Origin: Micromonospora sp. WMMA1363
Lineage (GTDB): Bacteria > Actinomycetota > Actinomycetes > Mycobacteriales > Micromonosporaceae
NCBI RefSeq assembly: GCF_030345795.1
Contig: NZ_JAUALB010000001.1
Location: 1,049,001-1,113,000 of the forward strand
DNA length: 64,000 nt
Direction of reading: 5' to 3'
Positions 1 through 8,887 of this stretch are shown piece after piece (positions within the stretch are counted from its first letter, which is position 1; the number at the start of each line of letters is the position of its first letter). The notes under the pieces were generated by a model that had not been told where the DNA came from, made no database searches, and saw nothing but the letters and a program-made list of their open reading frames with translations. The position numbers and the translations under genes were made by a program.

Positions 1-2
1 AC

Positions 3-604
3 GTGGCGCTGTTCTACGGCGCGGTCGCCGCGTACACGACTGTGGATCTCCCGGGCGGCCCATTCCCCCGTTGGTGCTCCTCGGGCTGCTCACCGGGTGG
101 TGGCTGCGCCGGCAGCCGGGATTCGACCGCGGCGACCTGGGCAGACCGGCGGCGCTGTGGGCCGCGGTGCCGAGCATCGCGCGGCTCTGGGCCGGCATGG
201 CGGTGGTCGCCGTCACCGGGATCGCCGTGCTCGCCCCGGACCGCCTGTTCGACCTGCCCCGCCAGACCCCGCTGATCTGGGTCGCCGTGGTCGTGCTGTA
301 CCCGCTGCTCTCCGTCTATCCGCAGGAGCTGGTCTTCCGCGCCTTCCTGTTTCACCGGTACGCGCCCCTGTTCGGCACCGGCACGGTGCTCGTGGCGGCG
401 AGCGCGACGGCGTTCGGCGTCGCGCACGTGATCTTCGGCAGCATCTGGTCGGTGTTGCTCACCCTCGCCGGCGGCGCGCTGTTCGCCTGGCGGTACCGGC
501 GAACCCGGTCCCTGCTGGCCGCTTCGGTCGAGCACGCCCTCTACGGGATCCTGGCCTTCACCGTCGGCCTGGGTGACCTCTTCTACCACGGCGTGACGCG
601 GTGA
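3..604 (+). CDS. CPBP-family intramembrane protease, 5' partial with apparent frameshift
   Basis: Membrane protein of the CPBP (Abi/CAAX-protease-like) family, truncated by the window edge. The main part reads in one frame from about 71 to 604 and shows hydrophobic segments, a PQELVFRAF motif (usually EExxxR; here the first Glu is Gln), GVAHVIFG and EHALYG, matching the family's metal-binding Glu and His motifs. The expected N-terminal helix (VALFYGAVAAYTTVDLPGG) reads in a different frame from position 3. The two frames would join as FPPLVLLGLL if the C-run at 65-69 had one more C. This suggests a one-base deletion, either real or a sequencing error. Substrate is unknown; such proteins act on prenylated or membrane substrates or in bacteriocin immunity. 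Confidence 0.75.
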   Translation, partial: GAVLRRGRRVHDCGSPGRPIPPLVLLGLLTGWWLRRQPGFDRGDLGRPAALWAAVPSIARLWAGMAVVAVTGIAVLAPDRLFDLPRQTPLIWVAVVVLYPLLSVYPQELVFRAFLFHRYAPLFGTGTVLVAASATAFGVAHVIFGSIWSVLLTLAGGALFAWRYRRTRSLLAASVEHALYGILAFTVGLGDLFYHGVTR

Positions 605-625
605 GCCGATGTCGCCGACTCCTCC

Positions 626-643
626 GCCGGGTGCGCACCCGGC
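626..643. promoter_or_regulatory. 18-bp perfect palindrome downstream of the CPBP gene
   Basis: GCCGGGTGCGCACCCGGC is a perfect palindrome lying 22 bp after the protease stop and upstream of the mannosyltransferase gene. It could fold as a short GC-rich terminator stem with a TGCGCA loop, or be a dimeric regulator site. No T-run follows it. Confidence 0.35.
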
Positions 644-771
644 GCCGCTCGATGGTGCCGGCATCGAGATGGGCAGGGCCGGACGACCGAGCGCTGAGCG
701 GACACTCAGGGGTCGCCTGCTGATCGACAGGCGGCCGTCTGGCGGTCAGGTCGTCCCGGCATCCTGCCCGC

Positions 772-2250
772 GTGCTGTCACCGCCGAGCGTCTCCGCCTA
801 CCGCCTTCTCGGCGCGGTGGGCGCCACCCTGCTGGCGGTCGCGGGCTGCGGCGCCGGTGCGTTGCCAGAACGGGGCGCACTCTGGTGGACGAGCCTGCGC
901 CACCTCGACCGGCCGGCACTGCTCTGCGGATACGCGGGGTTGACCCTGCTCACGGTCGCCTGGTGGTGGGCCGGGAGCGATCTGCGGCGGCCCGCGGCCG
1001 GGACGGCCGTGGGCCATCCGAGGTTCCCGGGCGTCCCCTCCGCGCAGCTGGGAAATCCCTGGTCCGGGCGAACCGACCGCAGGGGCGCCGCGATCACCCT
1101 GGCCTGCTGGGCGGGGCCGCTGCTGCTCGCGCCGCCGCTGTTCTCCCGGGACGCCTACAGCTACCTGGCGCAGGGCGCGATGGTCCTGGCCGACCTGGAT
1201 GTCTACCAGTTCGGGGTGGCCCACCTCGGCGGGCGGCTTGCCGCTGAGGTACCGCAGATGTGGCAGCACACGCCGGCGCCGTACGGTCCGGTCTTCCTGG
1301 TCCTGGCCGCCGGGGTGTCCGCGCTCACCGGTGGGCACCTGGCGCTGGGCGTGCTCGCGCTGCGCGTCGTGGCCCTCGCCGGAGTGGCGCTGCTCGTAGC
1401 GAATCTGCCCCGGCTGGCCCGGCACGGCGGCGTCGATCCGGCCGCCGCGCTCTGGCTGGGCGTGCTCAACCCACTCGTACCGCTGCACCTGGTCGCCGGC
1501 GCACACAACGAGGCGGTGATGCTCGGGCTGCTCGTGGTGGGACTGCGGCTGGCGGTGGCGCGTCGGTTCGCCGCGGCCACCGTGCTGGTCACCCTCGCCG
1601 CGCTGGTGAAGGTGCCGGCACTGCTGGGACTGTTGGTGGTGGGCGCGCTCGCCGTCCGGCGGGTCGGCGTCCGCGTCGCGGTGGCGCGTGTCGCCGGCGT
1701 CGCGGTCGCCACCGGCACCGCTGTCACCTGGGCCACCGGCATCGGGTACGGCTGGATCGGTGCCCTCGGCGCACCGGCCTACCGGCACAGCTGGTCGATC
1801 TCCACGGCGCTCGGCCGGGTGGCACGGCGTTCGACCGAGGCGCTTGGGCTGGACCTCGGCGCCGCGCCGATGCGGGCTGGTGTCGCACTCGGGTTGCTCG
1901 GCGTGCTCGCCGCCGCCGGGGCCGTCTGGCGGTACCGGCACCGGCTCGGCCCGGCCTACGCGGTGAGCCTGGTCCTGCTGGCGGTTGCGCTGCTCGGCCC
2001 GGCGACCCGGCCCTGGTACGCCCTGTGGGGCCTGGTCCTGCTCGCGGCGGCGGCACCACCCGGGCGGGCCCGGCACGTGGCCGCGCTCGGCGCGGCGGTG
2101 TTGGCGTTCGTGACGCTGCCCAGCGGCTTCGGTCCCGACGCCGGGCAACTGTTGCTGGCGACGGCCGGTGTGCTCGCCGGGCTGGTGGCGGTGGCCGTGC
2201 TACGTCTGCTCACCCCGCCGCCCCGGCTCGCCCTGGCGGTTCCCCGATGA
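772..2250 (+). CDS. mptB: Polyprenol-phosphomannose-dependent alpha-1,6-mannosyltransferase, MptB-like
   Basis: A 492-residue polytopic GT-C glycosyltransferase. The FSRDAYSYLAQG segment near residue 125 carries the acidic motif expected in the first extracytoplasmic loop, and about a dozen hydrophobic helices follow. MptB-type enzymes extend the alpha-1,6-mannan core of lipomannan-like glycolipids on the outer membrane face using polyprenyl-phosphomannose. The start is GTG. The stop overlaps the next start by four bases (ATGA at 2247-2250), so it is translationally coupled to a second mannosyltransferase, which supports a joint role in envelope glycoconjugate assembly. The exact acceptor in this organism is inferred. 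Confidence 0.8.
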   Translation: MLSPPSVSAYRLLGAVGATLLAVAGCGAGALPERGALWWTSLRHLDRPALLCGYAGLTLLTVAWWWAGSDLRRPAAGTAVGHPRFPGVPSAQLGNPWSGRTDRRGAAITLACWAGPLLLAPPLFSRDAYSYLAQGAMVLADLDVYQFGVAHLGGRLAAEVPQMWQHTPAPYGPVFLVLAAGVSALTGGHLALGVLALRVVALAGVALLVANLPRLARHGGVDPAAALWLGVLNPLVPLHLVAGAHNEAVMLGLLVVGLRLAVARRFAAATVLVTLAALVKVPALLGLLVVGALAVRRVGVRVAVARVAGVAVATGTAVTWATGIGYGWIGALGAPAYRHSWSISTALGRVARRSTEALGLDLGAAPMRAGVALGLLGVLAAAGAVWRYRHRLGPAYAVSLVLLAVALLGPATRPWYALWGLVLLAAAAPPGRARHVAALGAAVLAFVTLPSGFGPDAGQLLLATAGVLAGLVAVAVLRLLTPPPRLALAVPR

Positions 2251-3584
2251 CGGCGGCTGCCCCGGGTGCCCGGCTCGACGCCGGTGGCGCTGCCGGCGGG
2301 TCGGAGCACCCGAGCCGGGGGCAGCTCCTCCGGCGGGTGCTGCTGGTGTCCGGCCTGGCCACCACGATCGGGGTGGCGATAGCGTTGCTGCCCGGGCACC
2401 GGGGCTGGTTCGACATCGGGGTGTATCACGGCGCGGTGCGGCACTGGGTGGCCGGCGGCGCGCTCTACGAGTGGACGACCTGGAACGGCTATGGCTTCAC
2501 GTATCCGCCGTTCGCTGCGATCGTCATGTTGCCGATGGCGGCCGTGTCGTGGTATCCGACGATCGCCATGAACCTGGCGCTCACCGTGCTGGCCGCCGGG
2601 TTGCTGCTGCACCTGCTGGTGGCCCCGCTTGCCCGCCGTGCGAACTGGTCCCGGTGGTACGCGTTCGCGTTGGCCGCCTGCCTGCTTGCCGGGCTCAACC
2701 CGGTGCGCGACACGGTCAGTTTCGGCCAGGTGAACCTGCTGCTGATGGCGCTGGTCTACGCCGACCTGTGGCAGCTGGAACGGGGACGCCGGCTGGCCGG
2801 AATCGGGATCGGGCTGGCGGCGGCGATCAAGCTGACCCCGGCGGTGTTCGTCGGGTATCTGCTGGTGACCCGCCGCTGGCGGGCCGCCGGCGCGGCCGTC
2901 GGAACCGCGGTGGCGGCGACCCTGCTCGCGTTGGCCGTGGCTCCGCACGCCACCCGCACCTTTTTCACCGAGGCGCTGTGGGACACCGGGCGGGTCGGAA
3001 AGCTCGAGTACGTGTCCAACCAGTCGCTGCTCGGGCTCGTCGCCCGGCTCGATCCGGCACACCCCGACCGGCTGCTCTGGCTCGCCCTGGTCGCCGTGGC
3101 CCTGACGGCGTGGTGGGTTCGCGTCGGGCGGGCCGCCCGCGCCGGCGACGAGCGGGCCGGGTTCGCCCTGACCGGGGTGCTGGCCTGTCTGGTCAGCCCG
3201 GTCACCTGGGTGCACCACCTGGTCTGGTTGGTGCCCGGCCTGGTGGTGGTCGCCGCGGCGACGCTGCCGTGGCCACCGGCCATTCCGGCCGCCCGGCGTC
3301 GACTGCGCGCCGGCATCGGGGCGTACGCGGTGCTGTGCAGCGGCGTGGTCTGGGTCTTCGCCAACGGATCCGCCGGCCCGCATGGGTTCCTCGGCGGCAA
3401 CGCGTACCTGCTGGTCGCGGTCGGGATGCTGGCCCTGATTCCGATCAGCCCGCGGCCCGGGGCGGCACCGCCCGACGCACCCCGGTCCGGGGGCACGCAG
3501 ACCGTCGGTGGCCCCGGGCTGGCCAGCGGGGACGAGGCCACCGGGGTCAGCTCGGGAACGCCGGGGCCTCGGGGATCGCGCTGA
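2247..3584 (+). CDS. GT87-family (DUF2029) alpha-1,2-mannosyltransferase-like membrane protein
   Basis: A 445-residue multi-pass membrane protein of the GT87/GT-C type. It shows the N-terminal DIGVYHGAVRHW loop with the catalytic-type Asp, YPPFAAIV, and the C-terminal SPVTWVHHLVWLVPG motif typical of this family. GT87 members such as PimE add mannose from polyprenyl-phosphomannose to lipid-linked mannans. It starts at the ATG inside the ATGA overlap with the preceding mannosyltransferase. The last roughly 50 residues are Pro/Gly/Thr-rich and probably disordered. Confidence 0.8.
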   Translation: MTAAAPGARLDAGGAAGGSEHPSRGQLLRRVLLVSGLATTIGVAIALLPGHRGWFDIGVYHGAVRHWVAGGALYEWTTWNGYGFTYPPFAAIVMLPMAAVSWYPTIAMNLALTVLAAGLLLHLLVAPLARRANWSRWYAFALAACLLAGLNPVRDTVSFGQVNLLLMALVYADLWQLERGRRLAGIGIGLAAAIKLTPAVFVGYLLVTRRWRAAGAAVGTAVAATLLALAVAPHATRTFFTEALWDTGRVGKLEYVSNQSLLGLVARLDPAHPDRLLWLALVAVALTAWWVRVGRAARAGDERAGFALTGVLACLVSPVTWVHHLVWLVPGLVVVAAATLPWPPAIPAARRRLRAGIGAYAVLCSGVVWVFANGSAGPHGFLGGNAYLLVAVGMLALIPISPRPGAAPPDAPRSGGTQTVGGPGLASGDEATGVSSGTPGPRGSR

Positions 3585-3633
3585 AGCGTTCCGTGGCGCG
3601 GCGAGCGACCAGAGCGGCAAAGCGGGCATAAGT

Positions 3634-3639
3634 TACAGT
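3634..3639 (+). promoter_or_regulatory. -10 element TACAGT for a leaderless MFS transcript
   Basis: TACAGT (TAnnnT consensus) ends six bases before the GTG at 3646, so transcription would begin at or next to the start codon. A second candidate, TAAGTT, sits at 3629-3634. No Shine-Dalgarno is seen before 3646. Confidence 0.5.
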
Positions 3640-3645
3640 TCGCTC

Positions 3646-5085
3646 GTGTCCGCTCGCCCGCCTCGCATCGGCGCATCCACCCCCGCCGCAGCTGCTTCGG
3701 GCCGGTCGACGCTACTAGCGGCCTCGGCGTGCATCTCCATCATCCAGCTCGACGTCTATGCGCTGAACCTCGCTCTGCCGACGATGGCATCGGAACTGGA
3801 CACGTCCGTAACGAACCTGCATTGGGTGATCAGCGGCTTCCTTCTCGCGGAGGCGGCGTTTCTCGTGCCCGGCGGGCGGCTCGGCGACCTGGTCGGTCGC
3901 AAACGCATGCTCGTCGCCGGACTGGCGGTCATCGGCCTGGGCTCCCTGGGTGCTGGACTGGCGCCCACCGCCGCCAGCCTGATCGCTTTCCGTATTGTCG
4001 GGGGGATCGGCGCCGGCATCGTGTTTCCCCTCGCCTTCGCGGTCATCACCCACGCGTTCCCTGGGGGGCGGGCGAAACGCGCCATCGGCAGCGCCTACGG
4101 CGTCGGAGCCATCGCGCTGGCGCTCGGGCCCCTGTTCGGCGGTGGGATCACCGAGCTGGTGAGTTGGCGGACGGTGCTTCTGGTGGACGCTGCTCTGTGC
4201 GTCGCCGCCACAGCGGTCGTCGCAACGGGGTTGCGGGAGTCGCGGGATCCCACCGCCCCTCCTGCGATCGACCTGCCTGGTCTGTTCACGGTGGTGCTCG
4301 CGGTCGCCGCGGTCACCCTCGCGGTCGATCGAACGAATGCCGGGTCGCCTGTCGCGACCGTGGGCCTCGTCGTGGTCGGACTTCTGGCGATGGCGGCGTT
4401 CGTGCTACGCGAGCGGGTGGCGAGATACCCGCTGGTCGAACTCGATCTGTTCCACAACAGCCGCTACGTGATTATGACGCTGATGGGGATGGTTGCTCAC
4501 GTCGCGTTCACGGTCGCGGTGTTCGCGGCCACGATCTACACCCAGCAGGTCAGGGGCTACTCGCCGTTCGTCGCGGGCATGATCGTCCTCGCTCTCTGCG
4601 TTAGCGGGGGAATCGCCGGCCCAATCGCGGGACGCCTCAGTGAACGCTGTGACCCGCCACGGGCCATCGCCCTCGTCACGATCGTCGGCGCGATCGGCCT
4701 GCTGACGGCTTCCGCCGGCGGTCACCTCGCGTGGTATTTGCTGGGCCTGGCGGTGACCGGGCTCGGATACCGGACCGCATACGCGATGACGAATCTGGGA
4801 ACGCAGGCCATCACTCGGGCCGAGCGAGTGGGACAGGCCTCCGGCGTCACCCAGGCGGCGCTTCTCGGGGCTGCCGGCATAGCGGTCGCGGCCACCGGCA
4901 GCCTGATCGAGACCGGGGAGCTGCAGGCGAACCTCGCCCAAGCCCTCAGCCAAGCCCTGCGGTGGCTGGCCGCCGGCAGCGTCGCGGCCGCGGCACTGCT
5001 CGCCTGGCGATCCGGTGTCACCGCTGACACCAGTGCGGATTCCGCGCAAGCGCGGCTCCGTCGACGCGGAACATGGGCCGGGTAG
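3646..5085 (+). CDS. MFS drug-efflux transporter, DHA2 (14-helix) type
   Basis: A 479-residue transporter of the major facilitator superfamily. The N-terminus has the DHA2-like SIIQLDVYALNLALPTMASEL helix, a WVISGFLLAEAAFLVPGG second segment and the loop 2-3 motif GRLGDLVGRKRM. Helices continue to about residue 460. Such proteins export cationic or hydrophobic drugs by proton antiport. The GTG at 3646 is preferred to an upstream frame-open extension because the extension is polar and the GTG sits directly behind a -10 box. It appears monocistronic. Confidence 0.85.
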   Translation: MSARPPRIGASTPAAAASGRSTLLAASACISIIQLDVYALNLALPTMASELDTSVTNLHWVISGFLLAEAAFLVPGGRLGDLVGRKRMLVAGLAVIGLGSLGAGLAPTAASLIAFRIVGGIGAGIVFPLAFAVITHAFPGGRAKRAIGSAYGVGAIALALGPLFGGGITELVSWRTVLLVDAALCVAATAVVATGLRESRDPTAPPAIDLPGLFTVVLAVAAVTLAVDRTNAGSPVATVGLVVVGLLAMAAFVLRERVARYPLVELDLFHNSRYVIMTLMGMVAHVAFTVAVFAATIYTQQVRGYSPFVAGMIVLALCVSGGIAGPIAGRLSERCDPPRAIALVTIVGAIGLLTASAGGHLAWYLLGLAVTGLGYRTAYAMTNLGTQAITRAERVGQASGVTQAALLGAAGIAVAATGSLIETGELQANLAQALSQALRWLAAGSVAAAALLAWRSGVTADTSADSAQARLRRRGTWAG

Positions 5086-5193
5086 TCGGCGTGGCAGGAT
5101 GGCTGCCACCGGCGCGCGCCGCAATCACCTTCACGTTCGACATCGCCGGACCGGCACTGTGGGTGGCATGGGAGGTGCGCTGCCCGGACGAAC

Positions 5194-5397
5194 CTACGAA
5201 CGGTAGGAGTCGCGCCGATGGCGGATCGAGTGGATCTCCACGACCCGCTTGGCCTCGTTGATCCGGTAGATGATCCGGCACGTGCCGCGGCGGGCGGAGT
5301 GGAAGCCGTCAAGGGGTTCGTCGAGTGGCCTGCCAACTTCGCCAATATGATCGATTGCCGACGGGCGGTGGCTTCTCCACCACCGGCTGGTCAGCAC
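5194..5397 (-). pseudogene. RelE/ParE-type toxin fragment, N-terminus missing
   Basis: The last roughly 50 codons read AIDHIGEVGRPLDEPLDG, FHSARRGTCRIIYRI and VVEIHSIRHRRDSYRS, which is the C-terminal half of RelE/ParE mRNA-interferase toxins, including the terminal HRRDxYR. The N-terminal half (usually another 35-40 residues) is absent: upstream in frame there is only unrelated sequence and then a stop. The fragment begins almost directly downstream of the lysR stop codon on the same strand. No antitoxin gene is nearby. It is read as a decayed toxin remnant, probably left at a recombination junction. Confidence 0.6.
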
Positions 5398-5411
5398 GAA
5401 GGGCGGGGAAC

Positions 5412-6296
5412 TCAGGTGTCACCGGTCGACGTCGATGCGGGCTCCAGACCGAGACGAGCGGGCAGGCTGGTGACGGTTGCCACCAATTCGATCGGTGTCG
5501 GGCGGCGGGTCACCATGAACAGGGTGAGCCGGCCCGGAATCGCCACGGTCGAGACTCGCTCCTGCGGCTCTGCGTAGGAGGTGGCCAGGCCGCGTGGTAG
5601 GACGATCGGCCACCCGAGCAGGCGACCCATCCGTACGGCCGTTTCGGCCGTGGCCGCCGCCCGGGGCCGCGCACCCAGCTCGGACAGCCGCCGGTGTAGC
5701 GTCGCGGCGGACATGTCGTAGGTGTACGTGATCACGTCGAGTCCCGCGAACGGCTTGCGCCGGGAGCCGAGCGGTACGTCGGGCGCGCTGAGGACGGCAA
5801 GTCGGTCGCGTGCCACAGCCATCGCCGTCGCCGTGCTTGGCAGCCGCATCTGGTTGGCGATCGCGACGAAGGCCACGTCCAACGAGCCCTCACCGACCCA
5901 CTCCACAAGCCGGTCGCCATGGTCGGTGACCTGGTGCACCGCAACGCCGCCCAGCAACTCTTCCAAGGCGGGAAACAGCCATGGGGCGAGGCTGCCGAAG
6001 GTGCCGACGGTGAGGATCGTCGCACGCGCCGCCGCCCGGGTCCGATCGTAGATCGCCGCCAGGTGTTCAAGGACGTGCGCCGCCTCCACGGCGAGCGCCC
6101 GCCCGGCCGGCGTCGGTCGGGCTCCGGTCGTGTCCCTCTCGAAGAGCCGTTCGCCGATCCGCCGCTCCAGCGCGGCCAGCCGGTTACTCGCGGCCGGCTG
6201 ACTGATCAGCAGCTCCCGACCGGCCGCGCCGAGTGAGCCGTGTCGGGCGAGCGCCTCGACGAGCCGCAGATCCTCGACCGTGGGCAGTGAGCTCAT
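5412..6296 (-). CDS. LysR-family transcriptional regulator
   Basis: A 294-residue LysR-type regulator. The N-terminal winged helix-turn-helix (about residues 8-66) shows LVEALARHGSLGAAGRELLISQPAASNRLAALERRIGE in overlapping pieces, followed by a periplasmic-binding-protein-like effector domain from about residue 90. It is divergent from an MFS gene starting at 6342, the classic arrangement in which the regulator controls the transporter and itself. The effector is unknown. The start codon at 6296 lies inside a perfect 17-bp operator-like palindrome, so the message may be leaderless or autorepressed. Confidence 0.85.
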   Translation of the reverse strand: MSSLPTVEDLRLVEALARHGSLGAAGRELLISQPAASNRLAALERRIGERLFERDTTGARPTPAGRALAVEAAHVLEHLAAIYDRTRAAARATILTVGTFGSLAPWLFPALEELLGGVAVHQVTDHGDRLVEWVGEGSLDVAFVAIANQMRLPSTATAMAVARDRLAVLSAPDVPLGSRRKPFAGLDVITYTYDMSAATLHRRLSELGARPRAAATAETAVRMGRLLGWPIVLPRGLATSYAEPQERVSTVAIPGRLTLFMVTRRPTPIELVATVTSLPARLGLEPASTSTGDT

Positions 6297-6310
6297 AAGC
6301 CAACGTTATG
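6294..6310. promoter_or_regulatory. LysR-type operator candidate (T-N11-A palindrome)
   Basis: CATAA, seven bases, TTATG forms a perfect interrupted palindrome that contains the T-N11-A signature of LysR boxes. It lies in the 45-bp space between lysR and the divergent MFS gene and overlaps the lysR start codon. Binding by the adjacent regulator is inferred. Confidence 0.5.
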
Positions 6311-6341
6311 ACGTGCCGGGGCGATCCACGAGCTACCGAGG

Positions 6342-7607
6342 ATGCCCACCCGGTTCCAGGATCGGTTCGTGACCACTCGCCGTGCCATCGCCGCCATGCT
6401 GACCACGACGTTTCTCACCTGGATGGGGCAGCGTACGACCGCGGTTGCGCTTCCCCTCGTCGCACTCGCCGAGAGCGGATCCGCCTGGACCACCGGGCTG
6501 GTCGGCGGAGCGGCGGGGCTGCCCGTGCTCACCTCGGCCTGGTGGGCCCGGGGGCTACGGCAGGGACTGACGACCGGCCGCGCACTCGCCGGCGTGCTCG
6601 CCGTCCAGGTGGTGGGGTTGCTCGTCGTCCCGATCGGCGCCGCCCTTGGGACCGTCGGCCCGGTCCACCTGGCCGCCGCCGGGCTGATCACCGGCTGCGC
6701 CACCGCTGTGAGCGCACCGGCCCAGCGGGCGCTGCTCGCCGACATCTGCGACAGGCTGGGCTCGGGCATCTCCGCCCGGATGCTCGCCTGGCAGGACTTC
6801 GCGCAGCGGAGCACGATGATACTAGCGCCACCGCTGGCCGGTTGGGCGGTGACAGTCGGTGGCCCGTTCCATCTGCTGTGGGCGGAGGCGACGGGCGTCG
6901 GCCTCGGCGCGGCGGTGCTGCTGACGGTGAGCGGGAGTGCCGCGGGCGCCGCGACCGACGGCGGGACGGCGGGCGCGCCGAAACTCCGACACGTCCTTGC
7001 GAGCCACCCGGAGGTACGCCGCGCCGTGGCCATGGCCGGCGTCGGTGGCCTCACCTGGTTCGCCTTCACCCTCGGGCTCGCGATCCTCGGCGCCCAGACC
7101 GGTCGGCCCGGGTTGCTCATCTCGGCCGGCATGACCGGCTACGGCGCGGGTTCCGTCCTCGGCGCACTCACGGCGCCGGTGCTCGTACCCAGACTGCCGT
7201 CACTGGGCACCGCGGCCGTCGGATGGATCATCCTCGGTCTGGCCTTCGTCACTCTGCCCGCAGTCACCTCGTCGCTCGCATCGATCGCCTGCCTGGCCGC
7301 GGTCGGCGGATTCGCGATGCCGCTTGGTATCGGGGCGGCGAACCGGTTGATCAGCGTTCGCACCCAGGGTGCGGAACGGCGCGCCGCCTTCGCCGCCGCG
7401 AGCCTGGTGCACGACGGCGCCGTGTCCCTCGGCCTGCTCGCCGGCGGGGCAGTCATCGGCGTGGCCGGCGCGGGGCCGACGCTGGTCGTCGCCGGTACCG
7501 TGCAGGTGGTCGCGGCCCTCCTCGCCGGGCCCTGGCTGATCCCGGTGCCCACGGCGCGGGACGGATCCGCCCGTCAGCCGTTGGACCGAGAAGGCGTGCA
7601 CGCCTGA
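6342..7607 (+). CDS. MFS transporter, probable efflux pump controlled by the divergent LysR
   Basis: A 421-residue 12-helix MFS protein. TFLTWMGQRTTAVALPLVAL in helix 1 and the short GLRQGLTTGRALAG loop, which replaces the usual GxLaDrxGrr motif, are visible. The sequence is Gly/Ala-rich throughout and the last 20 residues are a charged cytoplasmic tail. The substrate cannot be read from the sequence. The divergent LysR gene and shared 45-bp control region suggest inducible efflux. The ATG at 6342 directly follows GAGG, so initiation a few codons downstream remains possible. Confidence 0.75.
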   Translation: MPTRFQDRFVTTRRAIAAMLTTTFLTWMGQRTTAVALPLVALAESGSAWTTGLVGGAAGLPVLTSAWWARGLRQGLTTGRALAGVLAVQVVGLLVVPIGAALGTVGPVHLAAAGLITGCATAVSAPAQRALLADICDRLGSGISARMLAWQDFAQRSTMILAPPLAGWAVTVGGPFHLLWAEATGVGLGAAVLLTVSGSAAGAATDGGTAGAPKLRHVLASHPEVRRAVAMAGVGGLTWFAFTLGLAILGAQTGRPGLLISAGMTGYGAGSVLGALTAPVLVPRLPSLGTAAVGWIILGLAFVTLPAVTSSLASIACLAAVGGFAMPLGIGAANRLISVRTQGAERRAAFAAASLVHDGAVSLGLLAGGAVIGVAGAGPTLVVAGTVQVVAALLAGPWLIPVPTARDGSARQPLDREGVHA

Positions 7608-7894
7608 TCGATGCAACCGCATCCGGTCACCCCTCCTCGCCGACCACGGCACCGCCCACATCGCCCGCGACAACCCACTGCCGCTGTCACGATAGGGCGG
7701 CCAGCCTCGACCCGCTCGACCCCGGCACAGTTTGAAAGAATGTCCTGCACAAGGCCGCGATCGGCTCAGGCCCACGCGTCCGGTAAGCGTCACCACCGCG
7801 AACGAGTCACCGTTCGCCGGTCCTACCGGGATGTCGAGGAACGTCGAGTACCCAACCCACCATTCGGGTCTGCTGGTGACGGCGAGTCCGGGTT

Positions 7895-8887
7895 TCAGTT
7901 CCAGGCTTCGCCCATCGTGGTGAGTTCGTCAACGTACTCGATTCGATCACGCCATGACGCCGGCCAGGCGGGCATACCCAGCGCGGCGCCGAGGAATGCG
8001 CCGGTCAGGCAGGCGATGGAATCGGAGTCGCCGGAGGTGGTGGCGGCGCGGGCAAGGGCGGATACCGGATCGTCGGCATGCCTGATCGCGCACAGCAGTC
8101 CGGTGGCCAGGGCCTCCTCGGCGATCCAACCCGCGCCGGTGATCCGGCAGGCGTCCTCGCCGTCGTCGATCAGAGTGAGGGCGAGATCGAGTCGGTCCAG
8201 TGCGTGCAGGCACTCGTCCCAGCCTCGGGCGATGTAGTCGGCGGGGCTGGGGATGCCGGGCTGCTGCCACAGCACGCCCAGCCACTCGTCGCGGTAGCTG
8301 GTGCGTTGGCCGTGGCATCGGGTACGCAGCAGGGTGGGCAAGGATGCCAACTCTGCGCCGCCGCGCAGGAGCCGTACGGCGTACGCGGTCAGTTCGCTGG
8401 CCGCGAGCGCGGTCGGGTGTCCGTGGGTCATCGCCGCCTGTAGCTGCGCCGCGCCGGCAAGGGTGTCCAGGTCGTAGCCGGCGACCAGCCCGACCGGGGC
8501 GACGCGCATGTTCGCGCCGCAGCCCTTGGAACCGATCACCGTGGCTTGTGTCCACGGTAGCCCGAGTGCGAGGTCGCCACAGGCCCGCAGACAGGTCATG
8601 CCGGGTGCCCGGTTGTTGTCGGGGCTGGCGGCCCACCGCGAGAACCGCTGGCGGAACAGCGGCTCCAGCACCTCGGGGGTCGGTGTGGGCGCGTCCAACA
8701 GTGCCATGCCGACCGCCAGGGTCATCTGGGTGTCGTCGGTAACCAGGGCGGGATCGCCCTCCAACTCGTGCGGACCGTCGGGCCCGTACCGCCCGTGGAT
8801 GTCGGCGACCGACATGAACTCGGTCGGTCCGCCCAGCGCGTCGCCGTATGCCAGTCCGAACAGACACCCCGCTGCCGCAGTCGACAC
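7895..8887 (-). CDS. ADP-ribosylglycohydrolase family protein
   Basis: A 330-residue protein of the DraG/ARH fold, which hydrolyses ADP-ribose from proteins or related conjugates using a dinuclear Mg/Mn centre. The N-terminus GCLFGLAYGDALGGPTEF, the metal ligands in LVTDDTQMTLAVGMAL (about residues 50-65) and the C-terminal GDSDSIACLTGAFLGAALG all match. The GTG at 8887 is chosen because GAGAGG lies about six bases upstream; an in-frame extension to 8998 has no ribosome site and no family similarity. The partner transferase is not in this window. 7608-7894 upstream holds no gene I can support. Confidence 0.85.
   Translation of the reverse strand: MSTAAAGCLFGLAYGDALGGPTEFMSVADIHGRYGPDGPHELEGDPALVTDDTQMTLAVGMALLDAPTPTPEVLEPLFRQRFSRWAASPDNNRAPGMTCLRACGDLALGLPWTQATVIGSKGCGANMRVAPVGLVAGYDLDTLAGAAQLQAAMTHGHPTALAASELTAYAVRLLRGGAELASLPTLLRTRCHGQRTSYRDEWLGVLWQQPGIPSPADYIARGWDECLHALDRLDLALTLIDDGEDACRITGAGWIAEEALATGLLCAIRHADDPVSALARAATTSGDSDSIACLTGAFLGAALGMPAWPASWRDRIEYVDELTTMGEAWN

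Noticed and set aside
778..2148. Long minus-strand open frame opposite the mannosyltransferase gene
   Set aside because: It encodes Arg/Gly/Gln/Pro-rich sequence without any domain, as expected for the antisense of a very GC-rich gene. The plus strand has a clear membrane enzyme.
3508..3645. N-terminal extension of the first MFS protein
   Set aside because: The extension is polar and Arg-rich, overlaps the preceding gene, and the GTG at 3646 sits just behind a -10 box.
7608..7894. Possible transposase remnant after the second MFS gene
   Set aside because: A short frame (LADHGTAHIARDNPLPL) looked protein-like but I could not match it to any family with confidence.
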